From NCBI RefSeq assembly GCF_002019855.1, contig NZ_CM007717.1, positions 4,736,657-4,800,656 on the forward strand: DNA of 64,000 bases, written 5' to 3'. The DNA comes from Streptomyces antibioticus (GTDB lineage Bacteria; Actinomycetota; Actinomycetes; Streptomycetales; Streptomycetaceae). A model generated the notes under the pieces. That model worked only from the letters and a program-made list of their open reading frames with translations. It made no database searches and was not told where the DNA came from. How positions within the stretch are numbered: the stretch's first letter is position 1; each line of letters begins with the position of its first letter. Both the position numbers and the translations under genes were made by a program. Below, piece by piece: positions 1 to 8,711 of the stretch.

Positions 1-1
1 C

Positions 2-670
2 TGGAAGACCAACACGGGCATGACGCAGACCGCCCCGCTGCCCTTCGACTACGACAAGGAACTCGTCGGCGCCCGCACCCCCTGCCTCGAAGGCCAGCAG
101 AACTTCATGCAGGCCGCCCGCGAACTGGGCTTCCGCTACGACACCAGCGGGGTCAACAACCAGGTCTGGCCCAGCAAGAAGCAGGGCTTGTGGGATCTGT
201 CGATGCAGCTCGTGCCCTTCCCCGGCCACCGCTACGAGCAGCTCACCATGGACTACAACTTCATGGTCAACCAGTCCGGAACCACCACCCAGGGCGATCC
301 CGCCAAGCATGCGCAGTGGGGCGACGAGATGCGTGACGGTCTGCTCAAGGGCTTCGACCGGGCCTACCAGGGCAACCGCGCCCCGCTGATCATCGGCAAC
401 CACTTCGAGTCCTGGAACGGCGGCACGTACATGCGCGCCGTCGAGGACGTCGTCGAGGCCGTCTGCAACAAGCCCGACGTGCGCTGTGTCTCCTTCCGGC
501 AGTTGGCCGACTGGCTCGACACCCAGGACCCGCAGACGTTGGCCAGACTGCGCACCCTGGAGGTCGGACAGGCGCCGACGCGGGGCTGGGAGTCCTTCCT
601 CTCCGGAGGCTCCGGAGCCGCGGCCCCGGCCCCGAAGGGCGTCCCCGGGGCGCCCGCGGCCGGGCGGTAG
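2..670 (+). CDS. Polysaccharide deacetylase-like protein, C-terminal part (5' end outside window)
   Basis: The frame is open from the first bases of the window, so the gene begins upstream; a Met at position 20 is internal. The visible 223 residues resemble the C-terminal half of a NodB-type polysaccharide deacetylase, a family that removes acetyl groups from cell-surface or secreted polysaccharides. The segment IIGNHFESWNGG near residues 130-141 looks like the conserved late motif of the barrel, followed by a region ending with the family-like FRQLADWLD. The tail after about residue 195 is Gly/Ala/Pro-rich. The DxD/H metal motifs of the N-terminal half are outside the window, so catalytic competence cannot be judged. 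It converges on the ATPase gene across 61 bp. Confidence 0.7.
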   Translation, partial: WKTNTGMTQTAPLPFDYDKELVGARTPCLEGQQNFMQAARELGFRYDTSGVNNQVWPSKKQGLWDLSMQLVPFPGHRYEQLTMDYNFMVNQSGTTTQGDPAKHAQWGDEMRDGLLKGFDRAYQGNRAPLIIGNHFESWNGGTYMRAVEDVVEAVCNKPDVRCVSFRQLADWLDTQDPQTLARLRTLEVGQAPTRGWESFLSGGSGAAAPAPKGVPGAPAAGR

Positions 671-731
671 AGGAACCGACCGGCCGGCCCGGACGTTGTC
701 GCGGCCGCCCCGGTTGACGCCTGTGTGTGCG

Positions 732-1712
732 TCAGACGGCGGCTGCGACGCTCTCGCCGAGGACGAAGTGGGGGTCGACCTGTGCCGCCAGGTCGGCCCC
801 GGTCCGCTCATTGCCCCAGGACTGCGCGTTCTTCAGATGGAAGTGCACCATCTGGCGCGTGTAACGCTCCCGGTCTCGCCGCTCGTACGCCGAGTCGGCG
901 GCCGTCCGCAACAGGTGCAGGGCCTCGCGGTTGGTGTCCTCCAGGAGGTCGAACCGGGGCGGCCGGCCCTTCTCCATGGCGCGCACCCAGTCCGAGTGCC
1001 CCACCGTCACGAGCAGGTCGTCCCCGACCTCGGTGCGGAGGAAGTCGAGGTCGTCCTGACCCTGCACCTTGTTGCCCACGACTCTCAGCTCGACGCCGAA
1101 GTCACGGGCGTACTCCTTGTACTGGCGATAGACGGAGACCCCCTTCCGGGTCGGCTCGGCCACGAGGTACGTGAGGTCGAAGCGGGTGAACATGCCGGAG
1201 GCGAAGGAGTCCGAACCGGCCGTCATGTCGACCACGACGTACTCGTCCCGGCCGTCCACCAGGTGGTTCAGGCACAGCTCCACCGCTCCGGTCTTGGAGT
1301 GGTAGCAGGCGACCCCCAGGTCGGCGTCCGTGAAGGGGCCCGTGACCATCAAACGGACGGCGCCGCCGTCGAGTTCCACCGGCCGGGCGCAGGCGTCGTA
1401 CACCGGATTGTCCTCGCGGACCCGCAGCAGCCGGGAGCCCTCGCCGGGCGGGGTCGTCTTGATCATCGTCTCGGCGGAGGCGATACGGGGGTTGGAGCCG
1501 CGCAGATAGTCCTTGATCAGCGGGAGCCGGTCGCCCATCGCGGGGAGCGCGGCGGCCTCCGCCTCGTCGAGCCCGAGGGCGGGTCCGAGATGCTGGTTGA
1601 TGTCCGCGTCGATCGCGATCACCGGTGCCCCGGCGGCGGCGAGATGGCGGATGAACAGGGAGGACAGGGTCGTCTTGCCGCTGCCGCCCTTCCCGACGAA
1701 AGCAATTTTCAT
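732..1712 (-). CDS. ParA/CooC-like P-loop ATPase
   Basis: A 326-residue SIMIBI-class NTPase. It opens with the deviant Walker A GKGGSGKTTLSS (about residues 7-18), followed by AIDADINQHLG, the switch region typical of CooC/MinD/ParA proteins that act as nucleotide-dependent insertion or positioning factors. A second hallmark, VVVDMTAGSD, lies near residue 170. The start chosen places the P-loop right at the N terminus as in the family; an upstream in-frame extension of 50 residues has no similarity to anything I recognise. It is transcribed divergently from the Fic-like gene with about 100 bp between starts. The cargo or partner is unknown. Streptomyces genomes commonly call this an ATP/GTP-binding protein. 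Confidence 0.8.
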   Translation of the reverse strand: MKIAFVGKGGSGKTTLSSLFIRHLAAAGAPVIAIDADINQHLGPALGLDEAEAAALPAMGDRLPLIKDYLRGSNPRIASAETMIKTTPPGEGSRLLRVREDNPVYDACARPVELDGGAVRLMVTGPFTDADLGVACYHSKTGAVELCLNHLVDGRDEYVVVDMTAGSDSFASGMFTRFDLTYLVAEPTRKGVSVYRQYKEYARDFGVELRVVGNKVQGQDDLDFLRTEVGDDLLVTVGHSDWVRAMEKGRPPRFDLLEDTNREALHLLRTAADSAYERRDRERYTRQMVHFHLKNAQSWGNERTGADLAAQVDPHFVLGESVAAAV

Positions 1713-1813
1713 GTTCACCAAGGGTAGTGGCGAGATAGCTGTACGTGTCAGGTGTGCGTGAAGAAGACCACTCCTTCGAGGGGTGTGGGGCCTGGTTGCG
1801 TAATGTCGTACCC

Positions 1814-2638
1814 ATGAGTACGACAGGCGCGTCCGCCGATCCGCTCGCGGCCCTGGGTTCACTGCCCGGTGTGGCCGAGTCCGTGGAGTCCGTGCGCAAG
1901 GCCGTGGACCGGGTCTACGGGCACCGGGTCATGCGGCGGCGCAGCAACGCGGTCACCTCCGAGGCGGCCCTGCGCGGCTCCCGGGGCTCGGCGGCGCTGT
2001 CCGGTGCGGACTGGGCCCTGGAGGAGGTGCGCCGGCGCAGCGACTTCAGCGTCGACGGCGAGGCGCGCGTCATGGGCGCGGCCCTGCGGCTGACCGCGGA
2101 GGCGGGCCAGTTGCTCTCCATCTGGCGCCAGTCGCCGCTGCGGGTCCTGGCACGGCTGCATCTGGTGGCCGCGGCGAGCGACGCCGACGAGGTCGGGCGG
2201 CCCCGGCAGGCCGGCGAGACGGTCGACGAGCCACTGATCGAGCTGCCGCTGCCCGGCGCCGACGAGCTGGCTGGCCGGCTGGAGGGGCTGTCGCAGTTGA
2301 TCATCGCGGGCGGTTCGGCGCCCGCCCTGGTGACGGCGGCCGTCGTGCACGGCGAACTGCTCGCCCTGCGCCCCTTCGTCTCCCACAACGGCCTGATCGC
2401 GCGGGCCGCCGAGCGCATCGTCCTGATCGGCAGCGGCCTCGACCCCAAGTCCGTCTGCCCGGCCGAGGTGGGCCACGCCGAGCAGGGCCGGGCGGCCTAT
2501 CTGGCGGCCCTGGAGGGATACGTCTCGGGCACCCCCGAGGGCATGGCGGCCTGGATCGCGCACTGCGGCCGGGCGGTCGAGCTGGGTGCCCGCGAGTCGA
2601 CGGCGGTGTGCGAGGCGCTCCAGCGCGGGGCGGCGTAG
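1814..2638 (+). CDS. Fic/DOC-like protein with degenerate active site
   Basis: A 274-residue, largely alpha-helical protein. The segment LRPFVSHNGLIARAA (about residues 185-199) occupies the place of the Fic motif HPFx(D/E)GNGRxxR. PF, N, G and the final R can be recognised, but the catalytic His is replaced by Leu/Arg and the first Gly and Arg of GNGR are lost. Active Fic enzymes transfer AMP or other phosphate-containing groups to protein hydroxyls; this one is probably inactive or altered. ATG at 1814 follows the in-frame GTG at 1745 and is preferred because the family-like sequence begins after it. A strong hairpin follows the stop. The assignment rests on the motif alone and is moderate. 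Confidence 0.6.
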   Translation: MSTTGASADPLAALGSLPGVAESVESVRKAVDRVYGHRVMRRRSNAVTSEAALRGSRGSAALSGADWALEEVRRRSDFSVDGEARVMGAALRLTAEAGQLLSIWRQSPLRVLARLHLVAAASDADEVGRPRQAGETVDEPLIELPLPGADELAGRLEGLSQLIIAGGSAPALVTAAVVHGELLALRPFVSHNGLIARAAERIVLIGSGLDPKSVCPAEVGHAEQGRAAYLAALEGYVSGTPEGMAAWIAHCGRAVELGARESTAVCEALQRGAA

Positions 2639-2661
2639 GAAAAGGGTCCCTCACACGGGTT

Positions 2662-2689
2662 GCGGCGGTACGAGTCCTCGTACCGCCGC
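2662..2689. terminator. Perfect inverted repeat after the Fic-like gene
   Basis: A 13-bp arm, GCGGCGGTACGAG, is followed after 2 bp by its exact reverse complement. It lies 23 bp past the Fic-like stop. No T-run follows, which is usual for Streptomyces hairpin terminators. It could serve transcripts from both sides, since the HAD gene ends toward it at 2991. Confidence 0.6.
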
Positions 2690-2990
2690 TGGCATGCTCA
2701 CCCGGTTACCAAGCGTCCTCGATACATGCCCATCAGGGCGGGAACCTTGCCCGTCACCTGGTGGCGCTGGCCCGTAATCGACGGGTCGACGTCGCGTGGG
2801 TGCCCAGTGGTCATGCGCGGTCCGTGGGGCCAGATGCGTTGATAAAGGTGATCCTCGCGGATGTCCTCGGTCTCGCGGGCCGTTGATTCCTTTGTACTCC
2901 TGGCCCCGGACAAGCGGAACCCCTGGCACTGGTTCTTTACTTTTAGTCTCAAATGCGAGCTAAACGGACGCGCTTGACCGGCGGGCGCGC
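2690..2990. other. Intergenic region without convincing gene
   Basis: About 300 bp between the hairpin and the end of the HAD gene. Several overlapping short ORFs exist on both strands, including a 38-codon minus-strand ORF beginning with ATG at 2813. None has a clear ribosome binding site or family resemblance. A patch around 2930-2965 is unusually AT-rich for this genome (runs such as TTCTTTACTTTTAG) and could hold a promoter. Left unassigned. Confidence 0.4.
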
Positions 2991-3824
2991 TCAGGCGGTC
3001 GCGGCGCGGCGCCGGCTGGCGTACCAGACGAGGCCCGCGGTGGCCGCGGCCGCGCCTATGGCGGCCGCCACGACCAGCGCCGGGCGGGGTGGTACGGAGA
3101 ACGACGGGATCCGCTGCTTGAGCCGCACCGGCCGGTGGAAGTCGAGGATCGGCCACCCGCGCGCCACGGCTTCCCGCCGCAGCGCCCGGTCCGGGTTCAC
3201 GGCGTGCGGATGGCCCACTTCCTTCAGCATCGGAAGATCGGTCGCCGAATCGCTGTAGGCGTAACAGCGCGAGAGGTCGTATCCCTCGGACGCGGCCAAC
3301 TCCTTGACCGCCTCCGCCTTGGTGGGGCCGTACGCGTAGTACTCCACCTCGCCGGTGTAGCAGCCGTCCTCGCCCACCACCATGCGGGTGGCCACCACAC
3401 GGTCCGCGCCGAGCAGTTCACCGATCGGCTCGACCACCTCGGCGCCCGACGTCGACACGATGACGACGTCCCGGCCGGCCACGTGGTGCTCCTCGATCAG
3501 CGAGGCCGCCTCGTCGTAGATGAGGGGATCGATCAAGTCGTGAAGGGTCTCGGCGACGATTTCCTTCACCTGTTGGACGTTCCAGCCGCGCACCATCCGG
3601 GACAGGTACTCCCGGGTCCGCTCCATCTGGTCGTGGTCCATACCGCCGACGAGGAAGACGAACTGGGCGTACGCGGTCCGCAAGGCGGCCCTGCGGTTGA
3701 TCAGTCCGCCTTGGTAGAAGGACTTGCTGAAGGTGAGCGTGCTCGACTTCGCAATGACCGTCTTGTCCAGGTCAAAGAAGGCCGCTGTGCGGGGCAAGGA
3801 GTGGTTTTCCACAAGCATGAGCAT
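2991..3824 (-). CDS. HAD-superfamily IB phosphatase with C-terminal membrane anchor
   Basis: A 277-residue SerB-like HAD hydrolase. Motif I is FFDLDKTV (Asp18 nucleophile, Asp20 acid/base), motif II is VIVSTSG, and motif IV is SDSATDLPML, all intact. Subfamily IB enzymes hydrolyse small phosphate esters through an aspartyl-phosphate. The last ~35 residues form one hydrophobic segment followed by Arg-rich residues, suggesting a tail anchor in the membrane. Start at 3824 (MLMLVENHS) was chosen because the 25 preceding in-frame residues look noncoding; 3818 is an alternative. Its position next to ssd-tad matches Rv3661 in Mycobacterium tuberculosis, so the link to that locus is ancient. Substrate unknown. 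Confidence 0.85.
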   Translation of the reverse strand: MLMLVENHSLPRTAAFFDLDKTVIAKSSTLTFSKSFYQGGLINRRAALRTAYAQFVFLVGGMDHDQMERTREYLSRMVRGWNVQQVKEIVAETLHDLIDPLIYDEAASLIEEHHVAGRDVVIVSTSGAEVVEPIGELLGADRVVATRMVVGEDGCYTGEVEYYAYGPTKAEAVKELAASEGYDLSRCYAYSDSATDLPMLKEVGHPHAVNPDRALRREAVARGWPILDFHRPVRLKQRIPSFSVPPRPALVVAAAIGAAAATAGLVWYASRRRAATA

Positions 3825-3959
3825 AGGGGCAGCCCATTCGGCGTAAGGTGGGCGCGTGGGTTTGCCTGAGAAGGCTCTCGGGTACACCATGGAAGTCACG
3901 GATCGTTCGCGACCGTGCTAACCCGGTCCGGCTCCTCCCCCCCCCGAGTCGGCCGTGGA

Positions 3960-3994
3960 GACGACCCCCGCTCTCCCCCCCGGCGGGGGTCGTC
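3960..3994. terminator. Hairpin between the HAD gene and ssd
   Basis: A 12-bp arm, GACGACCCCCGC (3960-3971), is matched exactly at 3983-3994 across an 11-nt, C-rich loop. It is followed shortly by a T-containing stretch (GGGTTTTTCCC). It lies in a 640-bp gap with no recognisable gene, upstream of the ssd-tad operon. It may isolate that operon from plus-strand read-through. Confidence 0.55.
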
Positions 3995-4225
3995 GCATGT
4001 CCGGGTGGGTTTTTCCCTTCTGAACACGGCCGTGGCGCCGTACCGAGGCGGCTGCGGCTGCCTCTTCCGCATGTCCGTGGTCCGTCACTTTGGGTAGTCG
4101 TCGGACTGCTCTGCGGAAGTCGCGCGGAAGTCGCACGGAGGACGGCCCGGGGGTGGCCGGTGGGCCGTCCGGGCATGGTGCGGGGCTCACCGGTATGAGT
4201 GACGACGATATTCACAAGCACCCGC

Positions 4226-4257
4226 TTGTCCACAGTTTTCCACCAAGATCCACATCA
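4226..4257 (+). promoter_or_regulatory. Cluster of DnaA-box-like sites upstream of ssd
   Basis: TTGTCCACA at 4226-4234 is identical to the published Streptomyces DnaA box consensus. TTTTCCACC (4237-4245) and ATCCACA (about 4250-4256) follow in the same orientation at about one helical turn each. The cluster is about 210-240 bp upstream of the ssd start. This could be a DnaA binding site or a chance cluster; binding is inferred only. Confidence 0.35.
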
Positions 4258-4465
4258 TTTCCGTCTTCGCTGCACCGTGATTCCGAAGCGTCCGCTCGGG
4301 CCGAGTTCATGGCCGGGTTCAAGCCCGGTTCATGGCCGGTTCCGTTTGGCCGGCGCGCCCGGGCGGTTTCCGCCCGGGCTGTTCATACGGAGACCGGTTG
4401 CCCGGTTCTTCACACATTTGGGAATCGCGGGACCGCAGAGACTGCGCGACCCGCAGCGAAGGGGG

Positions 4466-5578
4466 ATGAGAACCGTGACCGGAGCCGTCACACACGACCC
4501 GCCGCCCACGGCCGGAGGCCGGCCGGGCAAGCCGCTGATCGTCACCGAGGACGCGGCACTCCTCGACGACCTGCTGCGCCTGTGCGCCGCGGCGGGCGCC
4601 ACACCCGAGGTGCACCCCTCGGTGCCCGCACGCCGCGGAAGCTGGGAGGCCGCGCCGCTCGTCCTGGTCGGCGACGACGCCGCACACCGGGTGCGCGGGG
4701 CCGCCCGCAGACGAGGCGTTGTCCTCGTCGGACGCGACCAGGACGACTCCGGGGTCTGGCGGCGCGCCGTCGAGATCGGCGCCGACCACGTGCTGATGCT
4801 GCCCGACGGCGAACAGTGGCTGGTCGACCGCATCGCCGACGTCGCCGAGGGCGTCGGCCGGCCCGCGCTCACCGTCGGCGTCATGGGCGGCCGCGGCGGT
4901 GCCGGAGCCTCCACACTCGCGTGCGCCCTCGCCGTCACCTCCGCGCGGGAGGGCCTGCGCACCCTGCTGGTGGACGCCGATCCGCTGGGCGGCGGACTCG
5001 ACGTGCTGCTCGGCGGCGAGACCACCGAAGGGCTGCGCTGGCCGGCCTTCGCCGCCTCACGCGGCCGGGTCGGCGGCGGCGCCCTGGAGGAGTCGCTGCC
5101 CAAACTGCACTCCCTGCGCGTGCTGAGCTGGGACCGAGGCGACTGCGTCGCCGTCCCGCCCCAGGCCGTCCGCGCGGTGCTCGCCGCAGCGCGCCGCCGA
5201 GGGGGCACGGTCGTCGTCGACCTGCCCCGCCGGATCGACGACGGCGTCGCCGAGATCCTCGCCCAGCTCGATCTCGGGATCCTCGTGGTCCCCGCGGAGC
5301 TGCGCGCCGTCGCCGCCGCCGGACGGGTGGCGTCCGCCGCCGGCATGGTCCTGCGCGACCTGCGGGTGGCCGTCCGCGGCCCCTACGCGCCCGGCCTCGA
5401 CGACCGCGAGGTGGCCAGGCTGCTCACCCTGCCCCTGGCCGGCGAGGTGCCCGTCGAGCCGGGACTGCACCGGGAGGACGGCGGCAGGACACCGCCGGGA
5501 GCCGCCGCACGCGGGCCCCTCGCCCGCTTCTGCAAGAACTTCTGGGAGCGGGCCCTGACCGAGGCGAGCGGCACATGA
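4466..5578 (+). CDS. ssd: Septum-site-determining protein Ssd (MinD/CpaE-like)
   Basis: A 370-residue protein with a receiver-like N-terminal third (VTEDAALLDDLLRLC) and a MinD/CpaE-type ATPase domain. The P-loop reads GGRGGAGASTLAC (about residues 142-154): the usual GKT is replaced by GAS, so the canonical Walker lysine is absent, as often in this family. LLVDADPLGGGLDVLLGG is the following switch segment. In Mycobacterium the homologue Rv3660c acts as a septum-site/stress regulator and sits beside the tad genes. Here it is the first gene of a seven-gene operon. ATG at 4466 follows AAGGGGG closely; GTG at 4475 is an alternative. Its stop overlaps the tadA start by 4 bp (ATGA). Confidence 0.85.
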   Translation: MRTVTGAVTHDPPPTAGGRPGKPLIVTEDAALLDDLLRLCAAAGATPEVHPSVPARRGSWEAAPLVLVGDDAAHRVRGAARRRGVVLVGRDQDDSGVWRRAVEIGADHVLMLPDGEQWLVDRIADVAEGVGRPALTVGVMGGRGGAGASTLACALAVTSAREGLRTLLVDADPLGGGLDVLLGGETTEGLRWPAFAASRGRVGGGALEESLPKLHSLRVLSWDRGDCVAVPPQAVRAVLAAARRRGGTVVVDLPRRIDDGVAEILAQLDLGILVVPAELRAVAAAGRVASAAGMVLRDLRVAVRGPYAPGLDDREVARLLTLPLAGEVPVEPGLHREDGGRTPPGAAARGPLARFCKNFWERALTEASGT

Positions 5579-6813
5579 GCACACCGCCCGGACCCGAAGG
5601 GCTCCTGCTGGACGGCGTACGGCAGTGGCTCGCCGACAGCGGGGCCGAACCCACACCCGCGCGCGTGGCGCAGGCCCTGCGCGAACAGGGCCGCGTCCTC
5701 GGAGACGCCGAGGTGCTCGGCGCGGCGGAGCGGCTGCGCCGCGAACTGACCGGCAGCGGGCCCCTGGAGCCCCTGCTCACCGACCCGTCGGTCACCGACG
5801 TCCTGGTCTCGACCCCGGACCGGGTCTGGGTCGACCGGGGCGGCGGCCTCGAACTGACCACCGTCGCCTTCCCCGACGCGGCTGCCGTACGACGGCTCGC
5901 GCAGCGGCTGGCCGCGGTGGCGGGGCGGCGCCTGGACGACGCCCGGCCCTGGGTCGACGCCCGGCTGCCCGACGGGACCCGGCTGCACGCGGTGCTGCCG
6001 CCGGTCGCCGTCGGCTGCACCTGTCTGTCGCTGCGGGTGGTACGGCCGCGCGCGTTCACCCTCGACGAGCTGGTGGCCGCCGGCACGGTCCCGCCGGGCG
6101 GCGACGGGATCCTGCGGGCCCTGCTGCGGGCGCGGCTGTCCTTCCTGATCAGCGGTGGCACCGGCAGCGGCAAGACCACCCTGCTGAGCGCGCTGCTGGG
6201 GCTGGTCGGACCCCGGGAGCGGATCGTGCTCGCCGAGGACTCGTCGGAGCTGCGGCCGGACCATCCGCACGTGGTCCGGCTGGAGAGCAGACCGGCCAAT
6301 CAGGAGGGCGCCGGGCTCGTCACGCTCGAGGACCTGGTGCGGCAGGCCCTGCGGATGCGACCGGACCGGCTCGTCGTGGGCGAGGTACGGGGCCGGGAGG
6401 TCGTGGATTTGCTGGCGGCGCTCAACACGGGCCACGAAGGCGGCTGCGGGACGGTCCACGCCAACACCGCCGCGGACGTTCCCGCGCGGTTGGAGGCGCT
6501 CGGCACGGCGGCCGGGCTCGACCGGGCCGCGCTGCACAGCCAGGTGGCCGCCGCCCTGTCGGTGGTCCTGCATCTCGTCCGGGATCCGGCGGGGCGGCGC
6601 CGGATCGCCGAGGTGGACGTGCTGGAGCGGGACCCGTCCGGGCTGGTGCGGACCGTGCCGGCGCTGCGCTGGCAGGCCGACGCCTTCGCCCACGAACGGG
6701 GCTGGCCGCGACTGCGGGAGCTGTTGCGGGGTGCGGGGAGCGGCGGGGCCGGCTGGAGCAGCCGACGTGGTGGGACCGAGGGGAGTGGAGAAGGCGATGA
6801 GCTGGACGGGTGA
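5575..6813 (+). CDS. tadA: TadA-type secretion ATPase (CpaF family)
   Basis: A 412-residue hexameric type II/IV secretion ATPase that powers assembly of Flp-type pili at the inner face of the membrane. Walker A is GGTGSGKTTLLSALL (about residue 193). The Asp box is seen in VLAEDSSELRP and Walker B in RPDRLVVGEVRG, with the His box in GHEGGCGTVHANT. Length matches actinobacterial TadA (Rv3659c group). It begins within the ssd stop codon and runs 17 bp past the tadB start, so the proteins are very likely translationally coupled. The C-terminal 30 residues are Gly/Arg/Ser-rich and not conserved-looking. Confidence 0.92.
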   Translation: MSTPPGPEGLLLDGVRQWLADSGAEPTPARVAQALREQGRVLGDAEVLGAAERLRRELTGSGPLEPLLTDPSVTDVLVSTPDRVWVDRGGGLELTTVAFPDAAAVRRLAQRLAAVAGRRLDDARPWVDARLPDGTRLHAVLPPVAVGCTCLSLRVVRPRAFTLDELVAAGTVPPGGDGILRALLRARLSFLISGGTGSGKTTLLSALLGLVGPRERIVLAEDSSELRPDHPHVVRLESRPANQEGAGLVTLEDLVRQALRMRPDRLVVGEVRGREVVDLLAALNTGHEGGCGTVHANTAADVPARLEALGTAAGLDRAALHSQVAAALSVVLHLVRDPAGRRRIAEVDVLERDPSGLVRTVPALRWQADAFAHERGWPRLRELLRGAGSGGAGWSSRRGGTEGSGEGDELDG

Positions 6814-7789
6814 CATTCCGACGGCGGCTGCCGTGGCCTGTGCCGGTGCGGCGGCGTGGATGCTGGGCGGGCCGTACTCCGGGGCCAGGCGTGCACAGTT
6901 GCTGCTGGCCGGGGGAGGAGTGGCCGGCGTCGGGCCCCCGGCCTGGCCAGAGCCGGCCCGGATGATGCGGTGGCTGCGCGACCGGTGGCGGCCCGAGTGG
7001 TGGGCGCCGGTCGTCGGGCTGGCCCTGGCGGTGCTGGGCGCCTCGGTGCTGCCGGTCCTCGCGGGGGCGGCCGGAGTGCCCCTGCTGCGGCGGGCGCTGC
7101 GGGCCGCCGAGGCACGGCGGGACGGGGAGCGGCGCGGGGACGCGGTGATCGCGTTGTGCGCGACGCTCGCCGGGGAGGTGCGCGCGGGACGGCAGCCCGG
7201 GGAGGCGTTGCAGCGAGCCGCTCGGGACACCGGCGGTCTTGGCGAGGCCCAGGCGGCGGTGCTGGCGGCGGCGCGGTTCGGAGAGGACGTCCCGCGGGCC
7301 CTTGCGGCGGCGGCGCGCCGACCGGGTGCCGAAGGGCTGCTGGGACTCGCGGCGTGCTGGCGGGTGGCCGTGGACAGGGGTGCCGGGCTCGCGGCCGGGC
7401 TCGACCGTCTCGAAGCCGCGTTGCGAGCCGAGCGCGACCAACGGGCTGACCTCAGCGCCCAGTTGGCGGGACCCAGGGCCACGGCGGTGCTGCTCGCCGG
7501 GCTGCCGGCCGTCGGCCTCCTCCTGGGCACGGCCCTCGGTGCCGACCCGCTGCACGTCCTGCTCCACACCGGCCTGGGGCTGGCCTGCCTGGCGGTCGGC
7601 GGGGCGCTGGAGGCGGCCGGGGTGTGGTGGGTGCTGTGGATCGTGCGGAAGGCGGAGGGGCGGGACGGTCGGGACGGGCGGGGTGAGCGAGACGGGCGAG
7701 GTGGGCCTGAGCGGCCCGCGGCGCGTGCGGTGACGGCCCGCGTGGGGCGGGCTGCGGCTGGGCGGGTGACGGCGAGGTGGGTGTCGTGA
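6797..7789 (+). CDS. tadB: TadB-like pilus assembly membrane protein
   Basis: A 330-residue type II secretion F-domain protein. There is a hydrophobic pair near residues 5-45, a helical F domain around ALCATLAGEVRAGRQPGEAL, and two C-terminal membrane segments (about residues 230-290). TadB and TadC form the membrane platform on which the TadA ATPase acts. ATG at 6797 has GGAGAAGG just upstream and lies inside the end of tadA. The tail after the last membrane segment is low-complexity (RDGRDGRGERDGRGG), from a GC-rich repetitive stretch. Its stop overlaps the tadC GTG start. Confidence 0.85.
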   Translation: MSWTGDIPTAAAVACAGAAAWMLGGPYSGARRAQLLLAGGGVAGVGPPAWPEPARMMRWLRDRWRPEWWAPVVGLALAVLGASVLPVLAGAAGVPLLRRALRAAEARRDGERRGDAVIALCATLAGEVRAGRQPGEALQRAARDTGGLGEAQAAVLAAARFGEDVPRALAAAARRPGAEGLLGLAACWRVAVDRGAGLAAGLDRLEAALRAERDQRADLSAQLAGPRATAVLLAGLPAVGLLLGTALGADPLHVLLHTGLGLACLAVGGALEAAGVWWVLWIVRKAEGRDGRDGRGERDGRGGPERPAARAVTARVGRAAAGRVTARWVS

Positions 7790-8613
7790 GCGGAGTCGAT
7801 GTGGGTGGAGGCGGTGTGGGCGCGGAAGTTTTCCACAGGCTGGGGGTGACCTTGGGGGTCGTACTGCTCCTGGTGTGGTGTGTGCGGTGGCTGGAGACCG
7901 TCCGGCGGCGACGCAGGGCTCGGCGACGACTGGCCGGACTGCTGCCCTGGCTGCCGGCGGCGGCAAAGGACGCGGAGGCCGGGCGGCGGGTGCGTCGGGC
8001 GGCTGTGCGGCAGTGGCTGCCGGAGATCGCGGTGGCCGGCGCCGGGTGCGCGGTGGTCGGTGGCATCGGCGGCCTCGCGGTCGGGGCGATCGGCGCGCTG
8101 GCGTTGCGGCGGTGGCGTCGTGGGCGACGGCGGCCTGCGGAGCCCGTGAGTGCGGCCGACGCGCGGTTGGCGGCCCGTCAACTCCCCTTGGCCGCCGACC
8201 TGCTGGCCGCGTGCATCGCGGCGGGCGCCGGTCCCGTGATCGCGGCCCAGGCCGTGGGCGAGGCGCTCGGCGGTCCCGTCGGGGAGGCGTTGGAACGGGG
8301 TGCCGCCGAGGTGCGGCTCGGCGGTGAACCGGCCACCGCCTGGCGGAGGTTGGCCGCCACGCCCGGTGCCGCGGCGCTGGCCCGGCTGCTGGAGCGGGCC
8401 GGGGTCTCGGGGGTGCCCGCGGCCGGACCGGTCGCCCGGGTCGCGTCGGACGCCCGGGCCGACTGGACGCGCGCCGCGACGATCCGGGCCCGGCGGGCGG
8501 CCGTCATGGTCACCGCGCCGGTGGGGCTCTGCTTCCTGCCCGCCTTCATCGCGGTCGGCGTCGCACCCGTGGTGATCGGGCTCGCGGGCGGGGCGCTGGG
8601 TGGAGGGAGGTGA
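7786..8613 (+). CDS. tadC: TadC-like pilus assembly membrane protein
   Basis: A 275-residue partner of TadB with the same F-domain architecture: an N-terminal hydrophobic segment (about residues 20-35), a second at 85-110, the conserved core QLPLAADLLAACIAAGAGP, and two C-terminal segments ending in GGALGGG. GTG at 7786 overlaps the tadB stop as GTGA; GTG at 7777 is also in frame. With TadA and TadB it completes the assembly platform. About 100 bp separate it from the pilin gene, the only real gap in the operon. Confidence 0.83.
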   Translation: MSGVDVGGGGVGAEVFHRLGVTLGVVLLLVWCVRWLETVRRRRRARRRLAGLLPWLPAAAKDAEAGRRVRRAAVRQWLPEIAVAGAGCAVVGGIGGLAVGAIGALALRRWRRGRRRPAEPVSAADARLAARQLPLAADLLAACIAAGAGPVIAAQAVGEALGGPVGEALERGAAEVRLGGEPATAWRRLAATPGAAALARLLERAGVSGVPAAGPVARVASDARADWTRAATIRARRAAVMVTAPVGLCFLPAFIAVGVAPVVIGLAGGALGGGR

Positions 8614-8711
8614 GCCGGATGCGGAGGTGAGCGGATTGTGGTGAGACGGCGCGCGGAGTGAGCGCGCAGGACCAGTGGTGACGAACAGACCGAGACCTCA
8701 CGGGGGTTGAG

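Noticed and set aside
5383..8181. 932-codon minus-strand ORF across the tad genes
   Set aside because: It mirrors the real tadA-tadC frames. Composition is Arg/Pro/Ala/Ser-rich with no motifs, a typical high-GC shadow.
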